NCBI GenBank assembly: GCA_001600635.1
Contig: BCKL01000027.1
Location: 37,075-101,074, forward strand
Source of the DNA: Leucosporidium creatinivorum
Taxonomy: Eukaryota; Basidiomycota; Microbotryomycetes; Leucosporidiales; Leucosporidiaceae
DNA length: 64,000 nt
Reading direction: 5' to 3'
Shown here: piece after piece, positions 1-10,119 of the stretch
How the letters are laid out: the number at the start of each line of letters is the position of its first letter
How positions within the stretch are numbered: position 1 is the first letter of the stretch
The notes under the pieces: model-generated
Databases searched by the model: none
What the model saw: only the letters and a program-made list of their open reading frames with translations
What the model was told of the DNA's origin: nothing
Position numbers and translations under genes: made by a program

Positions 1-301
1 CGAGGGAACTTGTCTGAGAGGGAAGGTGGCGATCATGGCCGAGAGGCTGACTGATGTGATCGACTTGATGAGGTACAGGCTGCAAAGGCAATGGCGCTGT
101 CTTAGCTCGGAAGCCGGTTGCGAGACGGGCTCGGCGATGGGAGAAGAAAGGGAAAAACCCGCCGGACTCGGAAGTCTCGCGGCGCGGGGGGAGAGAGGAT
201 GTAGGAGAGTAAAGCTCACTGAGTGCGATTGAACTCCTGCGCCAATTCCCTCGTGCCTCCTCCAAAGGCGAAGCCGATCCATTCTCCGTCCGACCGAACA
301 G
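1..301. other. Left edge, no assignable gene
   Basis: The 301 bases before the first clear DUF6534-like exon have short open frames in several directions but no domain or intron pattern I can place. The N-terminal exons of the paralogue that follows are not here. Confidence 0.4.
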
Positions 302-1230
302 ATCATGCAGCACATCCTCTCCCGCTTCCTCTACTTGGTCCTCATTGGATGTACATCTTTGGTCACCTTTCTTGCCGTAGCTGTCGTTGCGTGAGTGGAC
401 GACGAGCGGAAGACACAACCGCGCCGAGCTGACCACTCGGCTCTGACTCTCCTCCGCTCCGGTACAGAACCTCTGTACGCTGGCACTACGAGGACAGCAG
501 CGACTGGGCACCCGGAATCTCCCTTCGTACATCACTGATTGTCTGGATGTGGTGAGTCTTTGGGGCGGGGACGGGTTGACCGAAGACCGAAGATCTCGGG
601 GCGCCTCCGGCGAAGAGCTAGATCCCAGGCTGATGTTCGAATCACTCGGCCACGGCACAGGGGCTCATGCGCCATTGACCTCACTATCACCACCGTCTAC
701 CTCGCCCAATTGAGGCGCACACTCTGGGGGAGGAGCGAAACTTCAGACTCGGTCGTCCTCATCATCGCTCGCCTCATCATTCGCTCGGCTGCCTACACCA
801 CTTTCTTCGCGGCACTTGTCGCTATAATGGCACAGCTGTATTGTGACAGCCCAACACTGTTGTAAACTCTCTCTTTTCTCCGTATCGGCGTGCGCCGAAC
901 CGCCGAACGCCACCCTGACCTATTTATCTCCATAGCGACGTCTCCTATGCCTTCTGCATGCCCCTGGGGTCGCTCTACACACTATCCCTCTTCACCACAC
1001 TCACCATCCCCGACGTGGTGGAACGAGAACTAGGCGGACACATCGCACAAATCCGAGCTGGTCACCCTTCGGCGATGCTCTCCCTGACCGATTCGAGGTA
1101 CACTTCGAGCGCGCCACTCAGTGGCCATCTGAGTAGCTATACCATGGATAGGGAGAAGGTTGGGGAGTCGGAGAAGGCTTTCCAGTGGGCAAGAGCGTCG
1201 GCAGGGGTGAACACAGAGGGTTTGCTGTGA
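302..1230 (+). CDS. DUF6534-like multipass membrane protein, copy A (5' end missing or diverged)
   Basis: First of five paralogues in the window. Recognisable exons start after an acceptor near 302 with a transmembrane segment (LVLIGCTSLVTFLAVAVVA), then a short loop exon, then a two-helix exon with VYLAQLRRTLWG and TSDSVVLIIARLIIRSAAYT, and a last exon with PLGSLYTLSLFTTLTIPDV and the tail motif SEKAFQWAR. The stop is at 1228-1230. Genes B, C and E carry two more 5' exons: a short Met exon ending GLAEAL-like, and a long exon with the first helices. I find neither in bases 1-300. A stretch at about 232-275 resembles the end of that long exon (RASSK against RSSK) but is followed by GC rather than GT. 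This copy is therefore 5'-truncated, or its upstream exons have diverged or lie outside the window. The function of DUF6534-type proteins is unknown; a membrane sensor or receptor role is only a guess. Confidence 0.6.
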
Positions 1231-1744
1231 GCGTAAGGCGGGCAATGAAGCTGTTGCAGTGCTGTAATGCGTCTAATATGATCTGTACTCCCTCTCTGGC
1301 GATCTGAGCCCTGTGGGCGTAAGCAGAAAGCTGGCAGCACTGAAGCTAGCCCGATCAAGCCTTCGCCGAGCGTGGCAAGACAAAGTCCAACTCGATTCCG
1401 CACGACTTCGACGGAAGTGGCTAAAAGTGTGGCTACCGACGTGAAGTACATCTGCTAAGAAGGTCTCACCAGCTCGGCCGCTCGCTGTTCTATCTGTAGG
1501 TTTCTGGAGCCGGCCGTGCCTCGACCGAGCTCGCCTTTCGCCTTCCACGCTCGTCAGATGTTCCGCACGCGAAAGGGCTTCGCTCGTTCTCTCTCGCCTC
1601 GCCGTCGTATGCAGGGATCTGCGGTAGAGCAGGTGCTCTACCCTTCGAAGGGTATCTCTTGCCAAGTTGCTCCCTGCTTCAAGTTTCCCTCCATTGCTCC
1701 CTCGCCTTCTGAGCTTCCTCAGCTCGACTGATTAGCCTAGCTAC
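1231..1744. other. Intergenic gap between DUF6534-like copies A and B
   Basis: About 510 bp between the stop of copy A and the ATG of copy B, which run head-to-tail. It should hold the 3' UTR of A and the promoter of B. I see no conserved motif beyond scattered CTACAG and CGCCGAG strings, and no coding pattern. Confidence 0.4.
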
Positions 1745-3266
1745 ATGGACGAGCTTTCGTCTACGGAGCCGGCTTCGCTGGGACTCGCAGAAGCCCTGGT
1801 GAGCCCGGACTGGCGCGTCTTGCTCTTGCTCAAGAAGAGGCTGACCTCGATCTCCTGCCCCTCTTGCCCCTCCTGCTGCTTTTCAACACCTACCGACTCA
1901 GCTCGGACCAGTGCTTCTTGGCTCTTGCGTACAGATCGGCCTCTATGGCTTCATCCTCTCCCATCTCATCAACCTTCGCTCTTCCCCCACTTGGACTCGC
2001 TCCGGCCGAATCACTCGGGTAGTCTGCTACAGCGTCGTGCTCCTCAACACGGCGTACACCTCCCTAGTAGTCAACGACATCTGGTGGTACGGGACATTGC
2101 CGACGCGAGACTACTGGTCACTCGCCGGTGGGAACCTGCCACAGTCCGCCGAGCCGATGCTGTTGACGGCGATTGCGGTCGTGGTGCAGCTGACGCTCGC
2201 TGTTCGTTCTTCGAAGGTGAGTGAAGCTTACCACGTTCTCGGCCTCGGAGCAGGAGTAGAAGAGATTAGGCGATGCGCGCAGCTAATTAAACGCTCTCTT
2301 CGTCGCTCGCAGATCGTCAAACGAGCCATCTACCGCTACATCTACCTCGGGCTAGTCTCATGTACGGCTTTACTTGGAATCATGGGCGCCATAGCTCTCG
2401 TTGCGTACGTCGAACGCCTCAGCATCGGCCGGCGTTGGACTGACCGATGTGCTCTGCTGCCGCGCCCTTGCCGTTCTGCAGCACTACAGTCCGTTTCCAC
2501 GACGGCGACCTCTCTGATTGGGCTCCCGGGATATCTCTGCGGAATGCATTGGTGTGCTGGATGTGGTGAGTTGTCGCCTCGGCGATGGCGAGCGCCGAAG
2601 CGACCTCGGCGACCGGCGCTCGTTGGATCGACGGTGCGGACTCCGGAGAGCTGAGGACTGACAAGCTCTGCCATGTCGACGAACTACAGGGCCGAGTTCT
2701 CCATCGATATCACTATTACATGCGTCTACCTCTACCAGCTAAGGCGCACATTGTGGGGACAAAACGACACGGCCGACTCGGTCTTTCTTCTCATCGGGCG
2801 ACTGGTGGTCCGCTCCGCTGCCTACACAGCCTTCTTCGCCGCTCTAGTTGCCATATTGACGCAGCTGTACTGTGACGACTGGAGGCTCGTGTGAGCCCTC
2901 CTCCGAGTTTGATTCGCAGCGCGCCGAATCGCCGAGAGCTGACTTGGCGCATCGTGGTTCCACAGCAACGTCTCCTACGCCTTCTGCGCTCCCCTTGCAT
3001 CCCTCTACAACCTTTCCCTCTTCACCACCCTCACCATCCCCGACGTCGTCAAGCGCCAGCTCGGCGGGCACGTCACTCAGCTGCAAGAGACCGAGCCCTC
3101 GGCGATCCTCTCACTCACCAGCTCGGCCTACAACTCTGGGCCACCACTTAGTGGGATAATGAGTGGAGTCACAGTGGAGCATGAGGTCACCAAGGAATCA
3201 GAGAAGGCGTTCGAATGGGCGAGGGGATCGGGCGCAGGAGTGCGCGCCGCCGACGGGCTAGTCTGA
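1745..3266 (+). CDS. DUF6534-like multipass membrane protein, copy B
   Basis: Complete member of the family. ATG at 1745 opens a short exon (MDELSSTEPASLGLAEAL) that splices to an exon starting LGPVLLGSCVQIGLYGF. Further blocks are HLINLRSSPTWTRSGRITR, VVLLNTAYTSLVV, TAIAVVVQLTLAVRSSK, IVKRAIYRYIYLGLVSC, a loop ending ALVCWMW, then ITCVYLYQLRRTLWGQNDT, SVFLLIGRLVVRSAAYTAFF and PLASLYNLSLFTTLTIPDV. The tail ends SEKAFEWARGSGAG...DGLV, stop 3264-3266. About seven hydrophobic segments with a cytoplasmic C-terminus are expected. The GP(I/V)L.G start, the AEP block and the helix before the RR.TLWG loop fit the basidiomycete DUF6534 layout; that match is from memory. An inverted fragment of DNM1 follows its 3' end. 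Confidence 0.8.
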
Positions 3267-3330
3267 ACGTGCTCATTGCTTGTAGTCGTATATCGTATCT
3301 GTTGTTCAACAACTGCTTGATTCTGTGCGA

Positions 3331-3780
3331 CTGCTCAGAGTCATTGCGAGCGAATCAGAGCGCCGAGAAGCAAGCCTGTCCGAGTCGCCTTTCGCCGAGC
3401 TCGACCGCTGCCGCTCGTCAGACGAAGTCGATGCCCAGTGAATCACTTGTATGTAGTCACAAGATTGCTGCATAGAGTCGAGTCGAGAGGCGAGGGGGTA
3501 GTAGTGGTAGAACATGGAGGGCGAAGAGGGAGCCGAGAGAGGGGAGAAAGTCGGGGCGAAGAGGGAAGACGCGAGATCGGTGATGAGCAGATGTTCGGCG
3601 AAGGAGAGACAGGCGAGAGGAGAAGAGACTCACGCATGATGGACTTTGGTACGAGGTCCTGAATCGTTTGCCGAACAATGGAAAAGTAGGAGGAAATGAG
3701 AGCGCGGATGAGGGAGGTCTCCATTTCCTCGCCCTCGCGGGCGGCGAGCCCGTTGCCTTCTTGGTGCTCGGCGATGCTCG
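3331..3780 (-). pseudogene. Inverted duplicate fragment of the DNM1 3' end
   Basis: Read on the minus strand, this segment copies the last part of the DNM1 gene at about 14862-15570. It contains the start of the GTPase effector domain ([20 protein letters not shown]), the following intron and, after a gap, the DNM1 3' flank. From about 3562 to 3724 it differs from DNM1 at only about two positions, intron included. The DNM1 piece equivalent to roughly 15080-15340, with the last GED exons and stop, is missing, so the fragment cannot encode a full effector domain. It lies tail-to-tail with DUF6534 copy B, just as DNM1 lies tail-to-tail with DUF6534 copy C, so gene and fragment were duplicated together. 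Confidence 0.85.
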
Positions 3781-4170
3781 GCGACGCTCGGCCAGGGCAC
3801 TGAGCAGCTTTCCAACTGCTGAGCTGTAGCCGAATCCATCTCCACGCTCAGACGCTGAACACTGACGCTTTGGACCTGTACCTCAGCACTCTGCCACCCT
3901 CGGGCGAGCACTTTCCACTCGCACTCCGCTCGGAATCCAGGGGCTTGGCGATGATTCTCGAGCTCTCATCTCTCGGGACGAGCCTTCCGCTTCTACGGCT
4001 ATCATCACCGAGATTCCTGCCTTGCCGGTCTGGCCATCAACGCTCTCGCCGGTCCCCAGTGGGCTCCTTCGGCAAGCACTCTCCGTTGCCCATTCAGCGC
4101 CCGAGGTGGACTTCGGCTCTTTCTCTTCGCTCGTTCATCGCTTCTTGCTCGCTTTCCCAACTCGCAACAA
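3781..4170. promoter_or_regulatory. Upstream region of the FAD monooxygenase
   Basis: About 390 bp between the DNM1 fragment and the monooxygenase ATG. It has no coding pattern I trust and presumably carries the promoter. The last 100 bases are pyrimidine-rich, as expected ahead of a fungal start. Confidence 0.35.
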
Positions 4171-6072
4171 ATGTCTGCTCCTCCTCTCCGTGTTGCTGTA
4201 GTCGGTGGTGGTGAGCTACATCTCTACTCACTCTCGGTCTGAGTGACGCGGGCTGACCACCTCGTCTTGCAGGAATCGCTGGTCTCGCTGCTGCTCAAGG
4301 CTTCCTCAAGCTACAGCAAGAGGGCGCCAACATCGAGCTAAACGTCTACGAGTCGGCTGTACGTCTCGTCAGCTCCCCTACAGCGTTACAAGCCGTCACC
4401 TGACCCCGCTCTTGCATCTTCCAGACCAAGTTCGCTGAGATCGGCGCTGGAGTGAGCTTCGGCCCCAATGCCCAGCGTGCACTTCGTATGATGGGAGCTG
4501 GCGAAGCCCTCGACCTCGTCGCTGGACCCGCCGACGACTATCCCGACGTGTGGTTCGACTTCGTTGTCGGCGAGGCCGGCGAGCAGTCGGGGGACATGAT
4601 CTGCAAGGTGAGTCAAGGTTTGAGAAGCTCTGTGCATTGCATCTTATGTGTACTAACTGCTGCTCCCTCGACTACTCACAGGTCCGAGGAAAGGATGCTG
4701 CTCGAGGAAACGTCCACCGGTTCGCTTCCCTCGCCCGTTTCTCTCGAGCTTCGCTGACCCTTCCGCCTGTCAAAAGCGCCGACTTCCTCGATCAACTCAT
4801 CAAGCGTGTCCCCGAATCTCTCGCACACTTCAAGCATCGCTGCACGGGCTACAAGCCTCACTCGGAGGGCGTCACTCTCGAATTCGCCGATGGGACTTCC
4901 GCCGAGGCCGATGTGCTGGTTGCTAGCGATGGCATCAAGTCACAAGTCCGTGGCGCTATGTACAAGCGCAAGGGGCTCGACCTGGAGAAGCAGAACGCGG
5001 TATACTCGGAGTGGATCGCTGTGAGTTGAGCCATCCCTCGGCGCTCGGCTTGCGCTGACTTTCTTGCTCGCAGTGGAGGGGTCTGATTCCGAGGGCCAAC
5101 TACGAAGAAATCTGGGGAACCGGTGGTCATAACAAGCTCATGCTTTGCGGTGAGAAGAAGCACATCTTGGTGAGCCGTGAGCCTGCTCACGAACTCGGCG
5201 ACAGCAAGCTCATCGACTCTCTTTCCGCAGACCTTCCCCGTTCGTGGCGGAGACCTCATCAACATTGTGCGGCTAACTGCCTCCTTCGTTGATCCTTCCC
5301 ACTGACCTCTCTCTCGCCACAGGTCGGCTTCGTGCAAGATCTTGACCACTCGAAGCTCGGAGACCATACTGGACCCTGGTCGGAGGACCGGCCGAAGGAG
5401 GAGATGCTCTCGGACTACGCCAACTTCGACAAGAAGTCCCTGGACATGTTGGAGGTGAGCTCATGTTGTTTACAACTCTCGCTTTCAGCCTCCCTAACGT
5501 CTCCCTTCTCGCAGGCGATCGACAAGCCCTCGGTCTGGGGCATCTGGTGGCTACCAAAGATTGAGTCGTGCATTGACGACAGGACTGTGATTATTGGGGA
5601 CGCTGTGAGCTCATTCCTTAACATCATGCGCCCACGCTTCGCTGACCCATCTTCGCCGAGCAGGCGCACGCCACCACCCCTCACCAAGGAGCCGGCGCAG
5701 GTCAAGCTCTCGAGGTCGGTTCTGCTGTTCTCTCGTTCTTCTAGTTACTCGCTGACTGTTCTGTGATTCCAGGATGCCCTCTTCATCGCCACCATCCTCT
5801 CCGCCCCCTCCGTGGTCAACGCCCCCCTCGCTCAACGCCCTTCGGCGATCCAACGCGCCCTCGAAGTCTACCAAAGCGCTCGGCACGACCGTGGATCCGA
5901 AGTCGCCAAGACTTCGCGGGAAGCAGGCCTGCTGTACGAGTTTTGTGGCGTCAAGGGCGAGGGCAATGACCTCAAGAAGATGGGAGACAACCTTCGGACA
6001 CGGATGAACTGGATTTGGGACTACTCGTTGGAGCAGGAGTTGCAGAATGCTCTCGATGCTCTAGAGGCATAG
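4171..6072 (+). CDS. FAD-dependent monooxygenase, salicylate hydroxylase type
   Basis: Spliced gene with about ten short introns. The protein starts MSAPPLRVAVVGGG, and the first intron cuts the GxGxxG dinucleotide-binding motif, which finishes as GIAGLAAAQGFLKLQQEG. It continues with YESATKFAEIGAGVSFGPNA, an FAD-contact region typical of the family; DVLVASDGIKSQVR, the DG motif of PHBH-type hydroxylases; VYSEWIA/WRGLIPR; and VIIGDAAHATTPHQGAGAGQ, the GD motif that holds the FAD ribityl chain. The C-terminus is helical and ends LQNALDALEA. The family uses NAD(P)H and O2 to hydroxylate or decarboxylate aromatic acids; the substrate here is unknown. It should be soluble, with no signal peptide. 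It ends 36 bp from the stop of the convergent AsaB-like gene, so the two 3' UTRs must overlap. Confidence 0.9.
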
Positions 6073-6108
6073 TAGATGGTATAGCTAGAGCCGCATGCAT
6101 TATACTAT

Positions 6109-7327
6109 TCAATAGAACACCAGCGCCCGAATCTCAATGGACTGGCGAGGGAGTGCATCGGCGGGGGCGAGGGGGTTGACGAAAGCCGAGTGAGGTGTGA
6201 GCTGTGAAAGGCCGGGCTCCACCAGCGAGTCGTAAATCTTGAAGATGAGTCTGTGCGGCTCAGAGGTCAGCATGGGGCGCGAAAGCGAGAGTCGGCGCTG
6301 AAAGCGAAACTCACGGCTCATCTGGTCGCTGCTCGGAGAGGTAATACCACTTCTGCGCTGGGTTGTGCAGCACTGAATAGTTTTGTCCCTTCCTCCCTCC
6401 CTCGTTCGATCTGCGAAGGGTCAAGTCAGCCTTTGCTCGCTCTCGGCGAAAGGAAGCTCGGCAACTCACAGAATCAGATCGGTCGCTACGAGGTCCTTGC
6501 CAGCATCGAGGGTACGGTAGTCCATTGCCGCGAGAGGACAGTCGACTGCAGGGTATGCGAGGGGTCGCCAGACGTTGATGATCTGCTCGAGGGAACAGGT
6601 CAGCTCACGTCCGAGCGCCGAACCTCCTTCAACGGCGCTCACCTGACATCGACCCTTGCTCAGCTCCTCGCCTTCGTCGCCCATCTCGGCTAACACCCTT
6701 CTCGCACCCGACATGGGCGTATTGTCGTTGTGAGCTCGCGAGACGGGTCCAGTGTTCTCGGGGGTCCTGGCAGTCCCAGCGGCGGGGGCATCGTGCTTCT
6801 TGCGACGGATCTGAGCCGTAAAAGAGTCAGCTCAAACCATCATACAGCTCTGCTGCAACTCACAGTCGAGTTGAAGACGTGTACGCGACTCGAACCGGGT
6901 AGCGAAGCGAGAAGGAGCCTGCGAAAGGGGGAGATCGTCAGTTCGAGCTATGGCAGAGCACGGCAGCAGCACTCACTCCTCCATTTCCTTGTAGTACTTC
7001 TGCTTGCCCTCCTCCGAGTCAACCTCATCCAAGCAACTGCTCTCGTGCTCGACAATCTGCGCCCTCACCAAAGCTTATCAGCAGCCGCTCGTTCTGTAGC
7101 TCGCTCCAACTCACCTGGAAGCCGCTAGTAGCTGTGTTGAATTCAATCAAGTAGTCGGGTACAGACCGCAGATCCGTGATGTCGACAGTGACGGGGTAAG
7201 GCCCGATATTGGTCGGAGGATCGCGAGCAGGCGGTCCCAAGCAGCTGTAGGGGACCTCGTCGAGTGCAGGATCGAGGAAGTCAATCTGAGCGGATACTGT
7301 ATTTGGTTGCTGGAGTAAGGCGGGCAT
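6109..7327 (-). CDS. AsaB/CmcJ-type hydroxylase/desaturase
   Basis: Starts MPALLQQPNTVSAQIDFLDP at 7327. Family blocks appear in order across several exons: VTVDITDLRSVPDYLIEF and ATSGFQ, then EGKQKYYKEME, an SR.HNDNTP block holding the metal-site histidine region, IINVWRPLAYPAVDCPLA, YRTLDAGKDLVATDLIL, YSVLHNPAQKWYYLSEQRPD, LIFKIYDS, and the closing PHSAFVNPLAPADALPRQSI/EIRALVFY. This is the layout of the fungal AsaB/CTB9 and bacterial CmcJ (cephem methoxylase P8) family, which act as hydroxylases or desaturases in secondary metabolism. It has the full usual length. Convergence at 36 bp with the FAD monooxygenase hints at a shared pathway, but two oxidases alone do not prove a biosynthetic cluster. 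Confidence 0.85.
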
Positions 7328-7489
7328 TTGGTCGAAGATGAGAGGGAAACGAGTGCAGCGCGAGAAGCCAAGTTGAGCTCGGCCGCAGCTCGGACGAAGA
7401 CAATTCGCTTCGGATCCGGCTCTCGACAGCTACCGAGGAGGAGCACAGATGCTAGAGTACAGCGCAAGCTAACAAATGAATATCGAGCC

Positions 7490-9250
7490 TCAAAAGTAGC
7501 TCTCCTCGAGCGACCTCTGCTTCCCCTTCCCATCCCTCGGCATCTTCTCCCCAAAGATCAAACCCTTGAACATCTCAGCCACGCTCTTCTTCTTCCTCAA
7601 GCCCAGCGTAGGCGCCTGCAACCCCTTCCCCTTCCCCCTAGGCTGCGAAGGACTGCAGCTCAGCCCGTCCTCACTCCTTCGGCGCCGAATCTCCTTCGAA
7701 ATGGGGTTGCCTCCAGCTGAGTCGAATGGGTCGGCCAAGTCGCCACGCCAAGGAGAGCCAGTAGCGATGGTTTGGGCTGACATGGGTATGTCCTCGTCGT
7801 CCGAGAAGTCGGATTCCACCTGCGTCGAGTGGGAGTGGCTGCGAGGGCGAGCGCCTGAGAGGTCGAGAGGAGGAGGCCGGCGCCTGCGTCCTTCTGACTC
7901 GCTGTCCCTCCTGAGCATCTCCTCCGAGTCGTCCTCCTCTCCATCGCCGCCCCGGAGCAAGCTCTGGAACTCGCTCACTCCCTGCCATCCACCCTTCACT
8001 CCTCGCTCCCGCTCGAGGCCAAGGTTACCATACCCGCTCCTGGAGGCCTTCCCAGCGTCAGGCGTGACACCAAAGAACGAGTCGAGCGCCATCATATCGA
8101 TTTGAAGGGGATTGGCGGCTGCCTCCTCCGCGCGTCGACGTTGGCGCTCCTGCTTGGCTGCTGCTGCCCTCGCCTTGGATTTGGAGCGCTTGGTGGTGCT
8201 GGGCGGCGCGTGAGGAGGGAGTGGGAGAGCACGTTGCAGGCGGATGGGAGAGTGAAGGCTGGGCGAAAGTGGGGAGGTGAAGGGCGAGGAGGAGGCGTTG
8301 ATGGAGCTTCGGCCGCGAGCTGAGCCGGGAGCGAGGGAGGCTTGGCGACTACGCGCTGGAGAGCGGTGGGGCGAGTGGAGAGGTGAGGTGCGAGAGTAGT
8401 GGAAGGGGTGACGAGGAGTGGAGGCGCCTGAGCGACCGCGGCGAGGAGAGGAAGGGGAAGCGAGGGCGGAGGACTTCTTCGGTGAAGGAGAGCCGAGAGT
8501 GGCGTAGAGCTCTGCTTCCCACGCAGCGGTAGCGGCATCGCGTTGGCGAGTGAGGTGATGTGGAGTAAGCGGCACTGGCGTCATATCGGCGTCGTCGGCG
8601 AGAGCTGCGAAGACGGCCGTGGTGGCCGAGGTAGGAGAGAGCAGAGCCTTGTCGTAGGGCCTGCACCACTCGGGAAGTGGGAAAGGGAGCTCTTCTTCCT
8701 GCGAGTGGAGGAAGCTGCCTGCGACGTCGTCGAAGTCCATGGCCTTGGCATCGGCAAAAGGGGAAGACTCGACGGCCGACGAGTGGGTTGGCGTCGAGGC
8801 GTTGGAGGTAGGCGGCGACTCTGCCATCCGAGCCTCATCCCCATTGAAGCGCGGTGCTCCTGCATGCTCTCCCTCCGACGAGCCGACCGACGAGGTTGGC
8901 GAGGAGGAAAGGACAAAGACGTTGGAGAATCGTTCTCTGCCGAAGACGCCACCCTCGATATCCCTCCACGCGCCCTCGCTCTCCATGCTCGTATCGTTGA
9001 GCTCCTCTTGCTTGTCCTCCTCCCGCTCCTTCGACCTCCTGCCCGTCGCCGTCGGCGGCGCGATTCTCGGCAGGCTCGAAATCGCGTCGGTCTTGTATTG
9101 AGGCGGCTTGGGACGGGTGTAGGACGATCCAGCTCGACTGAGGGACGACTTGGTAGGCGAAGGAGTGAGGGGAGCGTCGGGCGAGTAGGAGATCCAGGAA
9201 GGGGAGGTGAGTGCCGGTGCCCGGGGAGGGGTTGCGAGGAGGTCTTCCAT
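7490..9250 (-). CDS. Long disordered hypothetical protein
   Basis: A single open exon of 586 codons from the ATG at 9248-9250. The protein is mostly low-complexity Ser/Pro/Arg/Ala with many SP and SPxK/R sites, which fits a heavily phosphorylated, intrinsically disordered protein. More ordered pieces are EGAWRDIEGGVFGRERFSNV, LPEWCRPYDKALL, AATAAWEAELYATLGSPSP, a basic helix KARAAAAKQERQRRRAEEAA followed by LQIDMMALDSFFGV, and the C-terminal RKKKSVAEMFKGLIFGEKMP. I recognise no domain. The basic alanine-rich helix and SP sites would suit a cell-cycle or cytoskeletal regulator, but that is speculation. The reading frame is real: it is long, uninterrupted and ends in a conserved-looking helix. 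Confidence 0.7.
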   Translation of the reverse strand: MEDLLATPPRAPALTSPSWISYSPDAPLTPSPTKSSLSRAGSSYTRPKPPQYKTDAISSLPRIAPPTATGRRSKEREEDKQEELNDTSMESEGAWRDIEGGVFGRERFSNVFVLSSSPTSSVGSSEGEHAGAPRFNGDEARMAESPPTSNASTPTHSSAVESSPFADAKAMDFDDVAGSFLHSQEEELPFPLPEWCRPYDKALLSPTSATTAVFAALADDADMTPVPLTPHHLTRQRDAATAAWEAELYATLGSPSPKKSSALASPSSPRRGRSGASTPRHPFHYSRTSPLHSPHRSPARSRQASLAPGSARGRSSINASSSPFTSPLSPSLHSPIRLQRALPLPPHAPPSTTKRSKSKARAAAAKQERQRRRAEEAAANPLQIDMMALDSFFGVTPDAGKASRSGYGNLGLERERGVKGGWQGVSEFQSLLRGGDGEEDDSEEMLRRDSESEGRRRRPPPLDLSGARPRSHSHSTQVESDFSDDEDIPMSAQTIATGSPWRGDLADPFDSAGGNPISKEIRRRRSEDGLSCSPSQPRGKGKGLQAPTLGLRKKKSVAEMFKGLIFGEKMPRDGKGKQRSLEESYF

Positions 9251-10119
9251 GGCTGTAGGTGACGCGAAAGGTCAGCGCGCGCCTCAGAGGCAGAGCGTGT
9301 GATGTACTGACCTTCTATTGAGCGACTGACGAGAGAGAACCGGCGAGAGGACGGCGAGCAAGTCCGGCTTGTCGAGTTGAACGGGAAAGGAAGGTGTGCA
9401 GGGGCTGACGAGCTCGGGAAAGGTGTAGAGGTGTACTGGCTAGTCGTCTACCTTAGTAGGACGAGCTCAGCGTGTGTAGAAGGGAAGTTGAAGGGCGAGC
9501 AAGAAGCAAACAAGGGCGGTCACGTCGCTGTAGCCTTTGTCGAAGCGAGAGGCGGGGGGAGGCTGACGAGGTTCGATGTATTAAGAGCCCCACTCCATCA
9601 CCCCCCTTGTCCCTCTACAACGGCTGAAGGCGGGGGGGCTGAAGGTGTCTCGCCTGCCGCTCGAGGACTTGAAAGGGAGCGGAGGACAAAAGGTTTGAGA
9701 GGCTTCATTTGGGTTGTCGCGGGCGAGAACGTTGTACTAGAGCTCCTGATAGTCCAGCTGTTGCTGGGCATCTCTGTTGCTGTGTGTCGACGCGAGACGA
9801 GCTGAACGCAAGCAGAAATGTGGTCGGAGCAAGAGGGGCAAAGCGTCGTTCGCAACTCCTTCTGCAGGCCGTTCGTCTGATCTGTGACGGCTCATCGAAG
9901 GCTCAGAGGTAATTACAAGTCTTCAGAGCCAGCTCGTATCTCGAACGGAATCCGCCAGCAAGCTCCAGAGGACTTCGGCGATCCTTCAGACTCGCTCACA
10001 AGGGCAGATTGTGACGGCTGCGATAGAGTGCAAATCATCTCCGATCCTTCATCAGTGCCATCACATCCCACTCCCAAGTATTCGGTACAACAAGAGCTAC
10101 AGATCGATCCTCCTCTCGT
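9251..10119. promoter_or_regulatory. Upstream region with a 5'-UTR intron
   Basis: About 870 bp upstream of the disordered-protein gene and downstream of the TBC gene. On the minus strand a consensus donor (GTCAGTACATC) and a CTACAG acceptor ending two bases before the ATG mark a probable 5'-UTR intron at about 9253-9311. I see no convincing coding pattern in the rest. Confidence 0.45.

Noticed and set aside
1590-1665. tRNA-like or hairpin sequence around the GAGCAGGTGCTC area
   Set aside because: Only a short palindrome; no cloverleaf arms or T-loop consensus.
3443-3724. Functional GED-only microprotein from the DNM1 fragment
   Set aside because: The fragment lacks the later GED exons and has no recognised promoter; reading continues through the intron into unrelated sequence.
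8543-9262. 239-codon plus-strand frame
   Set aside because: Antisense shadow of the disordered-protein gene, Arg/Gly-rich as expected for a complement of Ser/Pro-rich coding DNA.
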